From the NCBI GenBank assembly GCA_035294855.1, contig DATGKD010000057.1, forward strand, positions 1-9,461: 9,461 nt of DNA, read 5' to 3'. This DNA comes from DATGKD01 sp035294855. GTDB lineage: Bacteria; Actinomycetota; Acidimicrobiia; Acidimicrobiales; UBA8190. The position numbers and the translations under genes were made by a program. Positions 1 through 6,469 of this stretch are shown here, piece after piece. Within the stretch, counting starts at the first letter, position 1, and every line of letters begins with the position of its first letter. The notes under the pieces are model-generated. The model worked only from the letters and a program-made list of their open reading frames with translations, had not been told where the DNA came from and made no database searches.

Positions 1-81
1 CGGCTTGGGGGGACAGCCGCCGCGCCACCATCTCCGAGCGCCGCTACCCACCTACCCCACCTACTCCAAAGGGAGACAGCC

Positions 82-675
82 GTGAGCACCGCCGCACACG
101 CAGCCAACGTTCAGTTCGACGCCGATAGGCACATCGCGCGATGGAGGCCGCTCGTGCAGTGGCTCCTCGCCATCCCCCACCTCGCGGTCGCCAACGCTCT
201 GCGCACCCTCCGATGGCTCCTCACGATCATCAGTCTCGTGACCGTCCTGTTCACCGAGCGGATCCCGCGGCCCCTTTTCGACGCCATCGCCATGACATAC
301 CGATACGAGTGGCGGGCGGTCAGCTACGCCTTGGCCCTACACGATGACTACCCACCGTTCGAGTTCATGCCCGGCGCGGTTGACGACGGCCACGAAGCCC
401 ACACGGCTCTGACCATCACCTATCCCGACCGCCTCAACCGGTGGAAGCCGCTCTACAAGTGGTTCCTCGCCATCCCGCACTACTTCGTGGTGATTGCCCT
501 CACGCTCGCAAGTGTCGTGACGCTGCTCTACGGTGCCGTCGCCACCATCATCACCGGCCAGTACCCGGAGCGGGCCCGGGCCTTCCTCGTCGCCAGCTAC
601 CGCTACTGCCTTCGAGTGGAGGCGTACGTCGGGCTCCTCACCGACGAGTACCCGCCCTTTGAGCTTGCCGCGTAA
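82..675 (+). CDS. DUF4389 family membrane protein with two repeats
   Basis: The 197-residue protein holds two copies of the DUF4389 pattern. Copy 1 runs from about residue 20 (RWRPLVQWLLAIPH) to about 95 (YPPFEF). Copy 2 runs from about 120 (RWKPLYKWFLAIPH) to the C-terminus (YPPFEL). Each copy has a basic Arg-Trp-x-Pro-Leu entry, a hydrophobic stretch (about residues 24-58 and 126-158) that is probably membrane-embedded, an aromatic YRY motif, and a closing Tyr-Pro-Pro-Phe-Glu. The GTG start at 82 is preceded by GGGAG at 71-75 with a good spacing, so this start is well supported. The family is known only as a domain of unknown function, often in actinobacterial membrane proteins, and no biochemical role is assigned here. 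The protein has no obvious signal peptide beyond its first hydrophobic segment. Nothing in the first 81 bases identifies an upstream partner. The family call is fairly sure; the function is unknown. Confidence 0.85.
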   Translation: MSTAAHAANVQFDADRHIARWRPLVQWLLAIPHLAVANALRTLRWLLTIISLVTVLFTERIPRPLFDAIAMTYRYEWRAVSYALALHDDYPPFEFMPGAVDDGHEAHTALTITYPDRLNRWKPLYKWFLAIPHYFVVIALTLASVVTLLYGAVATIITGQYPERARAFLVASYRYCLRVEAYVGLLTDEYPPFELAA

Positions 676-727
676 GACCAGCGGGCCCCCAAGTTCGCCT
701 CAAATCCGCGGGCATCCCGGTACGCCG

Positions 728-949
728 CCCCTGAGCGTCCTCGACGAAGAGCGGCTGCGGCGAACCCTGGGCCAATTCCGTGCACGTCATGTCGCCGCCG
801 GAGTCAGCCCCGACGCCTTTCTGTTCACCGGCCTGTTTCGCATCGTCTCTGACCATGGACTTGCTATCCCTCCCGAGAGTGACGCCGGGTTCCGCTCTCT
901 GGCAACCGTGGAGGGCACGATCAGCGCGCTGGAACACGACTGGGGATGG
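728..949 (+). pseudogene. Remnant of ABC1/UbiB-type kinase gene
   Basis: About 74 codons in the +2 frame read like a piece of the C-terminal half of AarF/ABC1/UbiB proteins. After an Asp-Glu-Glu-Arg-Leu helix comes LFRIVSDHGLAIPPES, and then LATVEGTISALEHDW. In the family this corresponds to the 'DHGL-x-LPPE ... L-x-T-LEG-x-x-x-LDPD' region that follows the kinase active site. No start codon or ribosome-binding site precedes it. The ATP-binding and catalytic motifs are absent, because the DUF4389 gene lies immediately upstream in another frame. The similarity ends abruptly at about 949. Full-length relatives have roughly 430-560 residues, so most of the gene is missing. I infer a decayed or truncated copy, not a functional small protein. 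The call rests on recalled family patterns, not on an alignment. Confidence 0.55.
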
Positions 950-1109
950 CCCAGAACACGCGCCCGAAGGCCTCCAAGCCTTCCCACCAAGCGATGCTGG
1001 GGGCGCCCGATTCGGAGCATTTGCCGAATAGCCCAGAACCGCGCGGCAGAACGGGCTGCACGACCGATCCGGTGGGATTCCAAGCTGATCACCAGCGGAA
1101 CACTCCTCG
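950..1109. other. Spacer without recognisable gene
   Basis: These 160 bases lie between the kinase remnant and the 3' end of the tRNA-Glu gene. Open frames cross them, but none shows a family pattern or a start with a ribosome-binding site. I see no T-rich terminator just after the tRNA. Confidence 0.4.
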
Positions 1110-1182
1110 CAGCCCCAACGGGATTCGAACCCGTGTCTCCACCTTGAGAGGGTGGTGTCCTTGGCCACTAGACGATGGGGCC
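1110..1182 (-). tRNA. tRNA-Glu, anticodon CTC
   Basis: Read on the minus strand, this 73-base segment folds as a canonical cloverleaf. The acceptor stem is GGCCCCA paired with TGGGGCT, with a G-U closing pair and the G73 discriminator usual for tRNA-Glu. A GTCTAGTGGCC-type D arm follows. The anticodon stem CCACC/GGTGG encloses the loop CTCTCAA, giving anticodon CTC (plus-strand bases 1146-1148), which reads GAG. The T arm is ACGGG-TTCGAAT-CCCGT. CCA is not encoded. GAG is expected to be a heavily used Glu codon in such GC-rich DNA. The gene stands alone, with no other tRNA nearby. Confidence 0.97.
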
Positions 1183-1759
1183 GTGACGCGTTTGTTCGGC
1201 CGTGATCGTACCGGATGCGTCATCGTCCGAATATTGGTCCGATAACGACGTGACCGTGCCCAGCCGATGACCAATCGGCGTCCAAGGAGTGGATGACGTA
1301 GGACTCGGCGGCAGACATTTTCGTCCAGGGCGCGCTGCCGCGGTTCCTCTCGATCGCCCACGACCTCGTCTCGGCGGTACATCCCGAGCCGGTGAACCGG
1401 TGTTGGACCTCGGCCAGGCACGGGCCTCGTAGCGGGCTCGTGCAAGTCACGACGACGATTCCGTCTTTCTGTCCGGTTGGTGCTCACGGTCGGTATCTGC
1501 GCGACCGAGTGGGTCAACAGCGATGGGACGGCTCTGCGTCGAACCTCTACGGCTTTGACCCGCCGATTCGGTCGCACGACTCGATACCGGATGTCGTCTG
1601 GGTGGCCGTCGCTTGGAAGCGCTGGTCGCCTCGCCGCGGTGCAACGGTTGCTTCCGCCCGACGCTGATGGTCAGACGGGGCACATTCGACCGTCCGGGCT
1701 CTTCTGAGCCTCAGATCCGTCCGCGCGACGACACGGTCACGAGCGGGTGCGACCCGATC
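1183..1759. other. 577-bp stretch with no convincing gene
   Basis: Between the tRNA gene and the end of the STAS gene, several frames on both strands stay open for 70-160 codons, as is common in GC-rich DNA. None has a good ribosome-binding site plus a recognisable domain. The longest minus-strand frame runs through the tRNA, which argues against it. Parts of this stretch look less GC-biased than the flanking genes, which would fit decayed or non-coding sequence. I see no hairpin array, insertion-sequence ends or repeats. Confidence 0.5.
1205..1210 (-). promoter_or_regulatory. Possible -10 box of tRNA-Glu promoter
   Basis: On the minus strand TACGAT lies 22 bases upstream of the mature tRNA 5' end and fits the TAnnnT form of a -10 box. 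It would give a short pre-tRNA leader. No convincing -35 hexamer lies 16-18 bases further upstream (the best is near TATTCG), so this is a weak call. Confidence 0.25.
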
Positions 1760-2146
1760 TCAGCCCGCCAATGCCCCGGGCGCAGGCGGTGGGTTCTCGG
1801 CGGAGTCCAGTGCCTGTTCCACTGAAGCGTGGAGGACAAGGACGTCGTCCAGGCCGACCAGCTCCATGACCTTGGTGACTCGCCGGTCGGTCACCACGAT
1901 CCGGAGCTCCCCGCCGAGCTCCCGGAAGCGTTTGTGGAAGGCGACGAGCACACTGAGCCCCGTGGAGTCGAGGAAGCTCACCCCCGACAGGTCGAGGACC
2001 ACCGTCCGGTGTTGCCCGTGGGACATTTGGGCGAGGGCCTCGCGGAGCTCCGGCGACGTGGCTAAGTCGACTTCGCCCGACGCCACGATCAGGGGAACCC
2101 CTTCACGCTCCCCCGTCGTGAGCCGGAATGCAGCATTCCCGCCCAT
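1760..2146 (-). CDS. STAS-domain anti-sigma factor antagonist (SpoIIAA/RsbV-like)
   Basis: The 128-residue protein has the full STAS fold pattern. It contains a beta strand with SGEVDLATSPELREAL (about 23-38), then TVVLDLSGVSFLDSTGLSVL (about 48-67), then a GGELRIV strand and a C-terminal helix. Asp60-Ser61-Thr62-Gly63-Leu64 matches the site where SpoIIAA and RsbV are phosphorylated on serine by their anti-sigma kinase. In the known systems the unphosphorylated form binds the kinase and frees a sigma factor. The ATG at 2146 is preferred because an AGGAGG run sits about eight bases upstream (plus-strand 2155-2160). A TTG at 2194 or ATG at 2179 would add 11-16 residues but lacks such a site. 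No kinase (RsbW/SpoIIAB), phosphatase or sigma gene is adjacent, so its partner is encoded elsewhere. The C-terminus is rich in Pro and Ala. Confidence 0.88.
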   Translation of the reverse strand: MGGNAAFRLTTGEREGVPLIVASGEVDLATSPELREALAQMSHGQHRTVVLDLSGVSFLDSTGLSVLVAFHKRFRELGGELRIVVTDRRVTKVMELVGLDDVLVLHASVEQALDSAENPPPAPGALAG

Positions 2147-2284
2147 CGATCGGTCCTCCTCGATGATCCAGTCCGGCATGCCCGCAATGGTCAAGAGAAG
2201 AAGCAGCCGATCTCCTTTCTAGCACTCTCCTACCGAGACTGCTAGCCGCCTTCCGAAGCGCAGCGGAGATGACCTCCCGCCCCC

Positions 2285-2314
2285 GGGTGCCGGAATCCCG
2301 GGTGCCGGAATCCC
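2285..2314. repeat. 15-bp tandem duplication
   Basis: The unit GGGTGCCGGAATCCC occurs twice in direct succession (2285-2299 and 2300-2314) in the spacer between the divergent STAS and small-protein genes. Confidence 0.9.
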
Positions 2315-2357
2315 TGGTGGTCGGCGCCTTCGCATGACCCTTTGCCATGGCGGGCAC

Positions 2358-2375
2358 ATCAGTGGGATCAGTGGG
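2358..2375. repeat. 9-bp tandem duplication upstream of small protein
   Basis: ATCAGTGGG occurs twice head to tail (2358-2366 and 2367-2375), 25 bases before the start codon at 2400. It could be replication slippage or a direct-repeat operator; the sequence does not decide. Confidence 0.85.
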
Positions 2376-2399
2376 AACGACCACCTCAGGGAGAACGCC

Positions 2400-2564
2400 A
2401 TGTCTCGTTTGGACGACCGCCAACTTCGACCGGAGGACGATCCTTCCGAGGAGCCGCCCGCCAACCCGCCGGGCGAACCGCTCGCGCCTGTCGAGGTTCC
2501 CGAGCCGGGGATCGTCGACGTGCCCGAGCCGGGGATCGTCGACGTGCCCGAGCGGCGCCTCTGA
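2400..2564 (+). CDS. Small acidic proline-rich repeat protein, unknown function
   Basis: A 54-codon frame opens with ATG at 2400 behind an AGGGAG site (about 2388-2393) at a suitable distance, which is the main reason to accept it. The product is hydrophilic and probably disordered. It starts MSRLDDRQLRPEDDPSEEPP, continues Pro-rich, and ends in the repeated octapeptide VPEPGIVD, then VPERRL. At DNA level the octapeptide is an exact 24-bp tandem duplication (2499-2522 and 2523-2546). It has no signal peptide, membrane segment or recognised domain. It is transcribed away from the STAS gene and converges on the Lrp gene; the two stop codons are 12 bases apart and share a hairpin. I do not recognise the family. 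It may be a real small protein or a chance frame with a good start. Confidence 0.55.
   Translation: MSRLDDRQLRPEDDPSEEPPANPPGEPLAPVEVPEPGIVDVPEPGIVDVPERRL
2499..2546 (+). repeat. Two exact 24-bp tandem repeats within a small CDS
   Basis: Two identical 24-bp units lie at 2499-2522 and 2523-2546, with a third partial copy starting at 2547. The unit is a multiple of three and encodes PEPGIVDV, so copy-number change would preserve the frame. Confidence 0.95.
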
Positions 2565-2577
2565 CCGGAGGCGCCGT
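2552..2577. terminator. Hairpin between convergent genes, possible bidirectional terminator
   Basis: CGGCGCCTC (2553-2561) pairs perfectly with GAGGCGCCG (2568-2576) around a six-base loop, and a G-T pair can extend the stem by one. The stop codon of the plus-strand small protein sits in the loop and the stop codon of the minus-strand Lrp gene begins at the stem base. There is no T-run on either side, so termination is inferred from position and stem strength. Confidence 0.5.
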
Positions 2578-3107
2578 CAGGTTGCGGGTCGCGTCCTGCC
2601 GACCGGGGTCGAACCGGACTTCGGGTCGAGGTCGTCGATCGCCGGCAGCACCCGCGCCCTGACCGGGCTGTCGAGGACGAGAGCGGTCGTGGTCCGGTCG
2701 ATGCCGCTCACCTCGAGGATCTCGTCGAGGACCTCAGCGAGGTGCGCGTTGTCACGGGCGACCACCCGGCACAGGAGGTCCCCGGCGCCCGTCGTGCGGT
2801 GGACTTCCACCACCTGAGGGATCGAAGCCAAGTGGTCCGTGACGTCACGGCCGCGACCCTGCGCGATCTGCAAGGTGACGTACGCGGAGACGCGGTAGCC
2901 CACGCGGGCGAGGTCGACGTCGGGTCCAAATCCCGAGATCACGCCGGACCCCACGAGCTTGTCCAGCCTCGCTTGGGCCGTGTTGCGCGCCACGCCCAGC
3001 CGGCGCGAGAGCTCGAGGACGCCGAGCCGCGGCGACGCCGCCAGGGCCGAGATGATGCGCCGGTCCAGGGGGTCCAGTCTGACCGGGGACTGAGCAGATT
3101 GCTCCAT
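2577..3107 (-). CDS. Lrp/AsnC family regulator, likely of the HPPD operon
   Basis: The 176-residue protein has the two-part Lrp/AsnC layout. The N-terminal winged helix-turn-helix covers about residues 11-60 (LDPLDRRIISALAASPRLG, then ELSRRLGVARNTAQARLDKL and SGVISGF). A C-terminal RAM/ligand-binding alpha-beta domain covers about 70-150, including the TTGAGDLLCRVVARD turn (105-119), the usual effector-pocket region. About 25 polar residues follow as a tail. Members of the family form dimers to octamers and respond to amino acids or related metabolites. The gene diverges from HPPD across about 80 bp, so control of HPPD and homogentisate dioxygenase, plus autoregulation, is the natural inference. 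The ATG at 3107 has only a weak ribosome-binding site. A TACACT box eight bases upstream suggests a very short leader. Confidence 0.9.
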   Translation of the reverse strand: MEQSAQSPVRLDPLDRRIISALAASPRLGVLELSRRLGVARNTAQARLDKLVGSGVISGFGPDVDLARVGYRVSAYVTLQIAQGRGRDVTDHLASIPQVVEVHRTTGAGDLLCRVVARDNAHLAEVLDEILEVSGIDRTTTALVLDSPVRARVLPAIDDLDPKSGSTPVGRTRPAT

Positions 3108-3114
3108 TACTCGT

Positions 3115-3124
3115 CAGTGTACTG
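3115..3124. promoter_or_regulatory. Candidate regulator operator overlapping its own -10 box
   Basis: CAGT-GT-ACTG is a short inverted repeat just upstream of the Lrp start. Its centre overlaps TACACT on the minus strand (3121 to 3116), which could be the -10 box of the regulator. Binding there would give autoregulation and could affect divergent HPPD transcription. The arms are only four bases, so confidence is low. Confidence 0.3.
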
Positions 3125-3153
3125 GTCAAAATGTATGGACAGCGGCGCCTGCG

Positions 3154-3182
3154 TTGACTCGTATCGCCCGAGGGCGTGAACT
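3154..3182 (+). promoter_or_regulatory. Candidate HPPD promoter giving a leaderless mRNA
   Basis: TTGACT at 3154-3159 is a good -35 box. TGAACT at 3177-3182, after a 17-base spacer, is a fair -10 box. Transcription would start at about 3189-3190, on the ATG of HPPD. This explains why no clear ribosome-binding site precedes that ATG, and it argues against the in-frame TTG at 3154 as the translation start. Confidence 0.4.
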
Positions 3183-3189
3183 GGACGTC

Positions 3190-4320
3190 ATGACGGTTCT
3201 GACGCATCCTGCCGACACGGGCCGGGCCGCTCCCGCTGACCTGATCACCGGCTGGGACCACCTGGAGCTGTGGGTCGGCAATGCCCGGGCGGCCGCGCAG
3301 CTGCTCATGTCCGGCTTCGGCTTCACCTGCGCGTCATACGCCGGTCCCGAGACCGGCGTGCGCGACCGGGTCAGCTACGTCCTCGAGCAAGGGTGCGTCC
3401 GGCTGGTCGTCACCGCGGGGCTCGCCTCCGGTTCCGAGGTCACCGCTCATGTCGCTCGACACGGCGACGGCGTCCGCCGGCTTGGTCTCGCCACCGGCCG
3501 CGTCGACGACGCGTTCGAGTCGTCCGTCGAAGCGGGGGCGCCGCCGCTCGCGCCCCCTTCCGACCACCTTGATGCAGACGGCGCCGTGCGCGACGCCACC
3601 ATCGGTGTCTTCGGGAGCACCGAGCTCGCCTTCGTCGACCGCTCCGCGTATCACGGCGGCTTCGCTCCCGGCTTCTCCTGCGAGGACGTTCCCGTCGTCG
3701 CTGTCGGGGACCCCGTGGGCCTCGAACGGATCGACCACGTGGTGGGCAACGTCGAAGAGGGCCGACTCGACGACTGGGTCGATTGGTACCGCCGGGTCCT
3801 CGGGTTCCGGGAGATGCGCCACTTCGACGCGGACCAGATCTCCACGGAATTCTCGGCGCTGCGTTCCACGGTCATGTGGAACGGGGACAACGTCGTCATG
3901 CCGCTGAACGAGCCGGCGCAAGGACGGCGACGCAGCCAGATCCAGGAGTTCCTGGACTCGTATTCGGAGCCCGGGGTCCAGCACATCGCGCTCCACACGA
4001 CCGACATCGTGCGAGCCGTCGACGCCATGCGCCGCCGCGGTGTCCGCTTCTTGTCCCCCCCGGCGACCTACTACGAGGACGCCCGACGGCGCTGCGGCGA
4101 CATCGATGTGCCCTGGTCCGAGCTCCAGCGCTTGGGCGTGCTCGTCGATGTCGACGGCGGGGGCCACCTGCTGCAGGTCTTCACCGAGACCCTGTCGGAC
4201 CGGCCCACGCTGTTCGTCGAGGTGATCCAGCGCGAAGGCGCAACCGGTTTCGGCGAGGGCAACTTCAAGGCGCTGTTCGAGGCCATCGAGCGCGACCAGG
4301 CGCGGCGCGGCAATCTGTAA
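3190..4320 (+). CDS. hpd: 4-hydroxyphenylpyruvate dioxygenase
   Basis: HPPD converts 4-hydroxyphenylpyruvate to homogentisate with Fe(II) and O2, the second step of tyrosine breakdown. The 376-residue product has two vicinal-oxygen-chelate halves. The N-terminal half begins at GWDHLELWVGNA (about 21). The C-terminal catalytic half begins at IDHVVGNV (about 181). Probable iron ligands are His183, His265 (in GVQHIALHT) and Glu344 (in FVEVIQR). The C-terminal helix, GFGEGNFKALFEAIERDQ (353-370), is the family signature that closes the active site. Length is normal for bacterial HPPD. ATG 3190 was chosen over the in-frame TTG at 3154, which overlaps a promoter-like -35 box. Hydroxymandelate synthase is the close relative; the homogentisate dioxygenase 57 bases downstream and the other pathway genes favour HPPD. 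Confidence 0.96.
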   Translation: MTVLTHPADTGRAAPADLITGWDHLELWVGNARAAAQLLMSGFGFTCASYAGPETGVRDRVSYVLEQGCVRLVVTAGLASGSEVTAHVARHGDGVRRLGLATGRVDDAFESSVEAGAPPLAPPSDHLDADGAVRDATIGVFGSTELAFVDRSAYHGGFAPGFSCEDVPVVAVGDPVGLERIDHVVGNVEEGRLDDWVDWYRRVLGFREMRHFDADQISTEFSALRSTVMWNGDNVVMPLNEPAQGRRRSQIQEFLDSYSEPGVQHIALHTTDIVRAVDAMRRRGVRFLSPPATYYEDARRRCGDIDVPWSELQRLGVLVDVDGGGHLLQVFTETLSDRPTLFVEVIQREGATGFGEGNFKALFEAIERDQARRGNL

Positions 4321-4377
4321 CGCGGGCCCCGGCCTCGGAGGTCGAGGCGGGATCAGCACGCCCGGGAGGAGGTGACC

Positions 4378-5550
4378 GTGCCGCAGTACCGACGTATCGG
4401 CGACGTCCCGGCCAAGCGCCACACCCTGCACCGCGGCGCCGGCGGCCGGCTGGCCGAGGAGCTCATGGGCCAGCTGGGGTTCTCGGGGCCGTCGTCACTG
4501 CTGTATCACCTGCACTCTCCCAGCGCGCTCCATGCCGTCGACGCGGTGGAGTGCGTCCGCGCCGAGCCCTCACCCAACGAGGCGTGCGCGCCGTTTCACC
4601 TTCGCTTGGCGGCCCTTTCCGAGGGCCCCGATCCGGTCACCGGGCGCCAGGTCCTGCTCGGCAACCGCGATGTGACGGTGTGCTTCGTGCGCACGGTGGG
4701 TTCGGGACCGCTCTACCGCAACGCCGCCGGCGACGAGATCGTGTTCGTCTATGCGGGCCACGCCGTGCACGAGTCGGTGTTCGGTCGCTTGCCGGTGGGC
4801 CCGGGCGACTACGTGGTCGTGCCCGCGTCCACCACCCAGCGGTGGGTCGTCGAGCAGGACGACCGCTTCGAAGCCCTCGTCCTCGAGGCGAACGGGCACG
4901 TCGGCGTCCCGGCGCGCTACCTCGGACCGACCGGCCAGATGCTCGAGGGCGCGCCGTTTTCCGAGCGTGATCTCCGGGCGCCCGAGGGCCCGCTCACCGA
5001 GGAGGGGTCGGGTGTCGACGTGCTCGTCCGGCACCGCGGGGGATGGGCCCGCCACACCTACGCCGACCACCCGTTCGACGTTGCCGGATGGGACGGGACG
5101 CTCTATCCCTATGCGTTCTCCATCGACGACTTCGAGCCCATCGTGGGACGCGTCCACCAGCCGCCACCGGTCCACCAGACCTTCGCCGGGCCGGGCTTCG
5201 TGGTGTGCAGCTTCGTCCCGCGACTTCTCGACTTCGACCCGCACGCGGTGCCCATCCCGTACCACCACGCCAACACCGACAGCGACGAGGTCCTCTTCTA
5301 TGCCGCGGGAGAGTTCACGAGCCGGCGAGGCTCGGGCATCGGCGCCGGTTCGATGACGCTGCACCCGGCCGGCTTCGTGCACGGGCCGCAACCCGGGGCG
5401 GTCGAGGCGGCGCTCGGCCAGACGCGCACCGACGAAACGGCCGTCATGGTCGACACGTTCGCACCGCTCGGCATCTCGCCCGTCGCCCGGCAGGTGGCCG
5501 ACGATGCCTATGTGTCGAGCTGGTCGCGGCCCTCTACGAGTCAGTCCTAG
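4378..5550 (+). CDS. hmgA: Homogentisate 1,2-dioxygenase
   Basis: This enzyme opens the ring of homogentisate to give maleylacetoacetate, using Fe(II) and O2. The 390-residue product starts MPQYRRIGDVPAKRHTLHR, a typical start for the bacterial family. The GTG at 4378 is favoured because AGGAGG (4367-4372) ends five bases before it; the GTG at 4372 would overlap that site. The cupin-like core includes GDEIVFVYAG (118-127) and GDYVVVPASTTQRW (143-156). Candidate iron ligands are His296 or His297 and Glu304 in PYHHANTDSDEVLFY, and His335 in HPAGFVHGPQPG, matching the His-Glu-His set of the human enzyme. At 390 residues it is shorter than the eukaryotic and proteobacterial forms (about 430-445), as I would expect of an actinobacterial version. 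It follows HPPD closely with no terminator seen, so the two form an operon. It converges on phenylalanine hydroxylase with six bases between stop codons. Confidence 0.95.
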   Translation: MPQYRRIGDVPAKRHTLHRGAGGRLAEELMGQLGFSGPSSLLYHLHSPSALHAVDAVECVRAEPSPNEACAPFHLRLAALSEGPDPVTGRQVLLGNRDVTVCFVRTVGSGPLYRNAAGDEIVFVYAGHAVHESVFGRLPVGPGDYVVVPASTTQRWVVEQDDRFEALVLEANGHVGVPARYLGPTGQMLEGAPFSERDLRAPEGPLTEEGSGVDVLVRHRGGWARHTYADHPFDVAGWDGTLYPYAFSIDDFEPIVGRVHQPPPVHQTFAGPGFVVCSFVPRLLDFDPHAVPIPYHHANTDSDEVLFYAAGEFTSRRGSGIGAGSMTLHPAGFVHGPQPGAVEAALGQTRTDETAVMVDTFAPLGISPVARQVADDAYVSSWSRPSTSQS

Positions 5551-5554
5551 ACGC

Positions 5555-5590
5555 CGTCACGAGCCGGTCGAACGCGTCGTCACGAGCCGG
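5555..5590. repeat. 13-bp direct repeat at the hydroxylase C-terminal end
   Basis: CGTCACGAGCCGG occurs at 5555-5567 and again at 5578-5590, a 23-base period covering the stop and last codons of the minus-strand hydroxylase gene. It looks like a small local duplication that may have altered the C-terminal tail. Confidence 0.85.
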
Positions 5591-6420
5591 CGGTAGGCGT
5601 CGTCGTCGTGTGTGGTGAAGAAGGCGAGAAGGTCGTCGACCATCTGCCCGAACGACGCCGCCTCGAACAGCACCGGCTGGTAGTGGGTGATGTCGTAGTC
5701 GAGCGTCCCCATCTCCGGTAGGGACCACGGCCGCACCTCGGCGGAGCGGAAGGCGTCGATCTCCCCGTAGGACGACAGCAGGCCGGCGCCGTAGGTCCTG
5801 AGCTCGCCATCCTCACGCACCACGCCGAACTCGAGCGTGAACCAGAACACCCGGCTGAAGAACTCGTGCGCGGCGTCGGTCTCGGCGCGCAGTGACGCAC
5901 CGCCGGCAGCCTGGTAGAGGTCGGCGAACTGCGGCCCGGCGAGCATGTTGGCGTGGCCGATGATCTCGTGCACGACGTCGGGCTCAGGTGTGTAGAACGG
6001 CACGGAGTGGTGCCGGATGTACTGCGTGGACTGGAACGTGCGCTCGGCCAGCGATGCGTAGAACTGACGGGGAGGCACGAGCCCGGGAACCGGTGCGATA
6101 CGGAAGTTCGTCAGTGCTTGGAGGCGTTCGTCGACCTCGCGCAGCTGCGGCACCCGGTCCGACGGCAGCACGAGAGCCTCCGCGGCCTCGAGGTAGGCCC
6201 GACACGCGTATCGGCGGTGCTTGATGGCGAGCTCGCTCGAGACCAGCCGCCAGACCTCGTCCTCCTCCGGGCTGTACTCGACGTCCGGGACCCGTGACCC
6301 CGGTCGGTAGGCGTGGCCCACCTCGGCGATCGCCGCCCGGCGCGCCCGGTACTCCAGGTCGCGGACGCCGGGGTGGTCGGTCGGCAATTCGAGGACCTGC
6401 GGTGCCCGCACCGAAGCCAT
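5557..6420 (-). CDS. phhA: Phenylalanine 4-hydroxylase (biopterin-dependent)
   Basis: The enzyme hydroxylates phenylalanine to tyrosine using Fe(II), O2 and a tetrahydropterin, feeding the tyrosine pathway. The 287-residue product covers the catalytic Biopterin_H domain only; no N-terminal ACT domain is present, as in other bacterial forms. Iron ligands are His151 and His156 in HEIIGHANML, and Glu197 in FWFTLEFGVV. YGAGLLSSYGE (210-220) closely matches the animal enzymes. RQFYASLAERTFQSTQYIRH (118-137) lies in the conserved region before the iron site. The ATG at 6420 was chosen because an upstream ATG at 6540 would place 40 unlike residues across the divergent promoter. No strong ribosome-binding site is visible; CAGAAT six bases upstream may be a -10 box giving a leaderless mRNA. 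Tryptophan or tyrosine hydroxylase activity cannot be excluded, but the context favours phenylalanine. Confidence 0.94.
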   Translation of the reverse strand: MASVRAPQVLELPTDHPGVRDLEYRARRAAIAEVGHAYRPGSRVPDVEYSPEEDEVWRLVSSELAIKHRRYACRAYLEAAEALVLPSDRVPQLREVDERLQALTNFRIAPVPGLVPPRQFYASLAERTFQSTQYIRHHSVPFYTPEPDVVHEIIGHANMLAGPQFADLYQAAGGASLRAETDAAHEFFSRVFWFTLEFGVVREDGELRTYGAGLLSSYGEIDAFRSAEVRPWSLPEMGTLDYDITHYQPVLFEAASFGQMVDDLLAFFTTHDDDAYRRLVTTRSTGS

Positions 6421-6469
6421 GAGCCGATTCTGTGCCGATCCGAGCAGCGTGTGCAGCCCAGGTTCCAGT

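Noticed and set aside
1110..1182. tRNA-Glu as an integration (att) site
   Set aside because: I saw no second copy of the tRNA 3' end in the window and no integrase gene, so only the general possibility remains.
1089..1577. Minus-strand open frame of 162 codons
   Set aside because: It runs through the tRNA-Glu gene on the same strand, has no recognised domain and no ribosome-binding site.
3154..3189. TTG start extending HPPD by 12 residues
   Set aside because: The TTG overlaps a good -35 box (TTGACT) and lacks a ribosome-binding site; ATG 3190 fits a leaderless start.
3334..4431. Minus-strand open frame of 365 codons opposite HPPD
   Set aside because: The plus strand carries unmistakable HPPD motifs; the antisense translation has no domain and no credible start.
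4570..5391. Minus-strand open frame of 273 codons opposite homogentisate dioxygenase
   Set aside because: It is a shadow of a gene with conserved iron-ligand motifs on the other strand.
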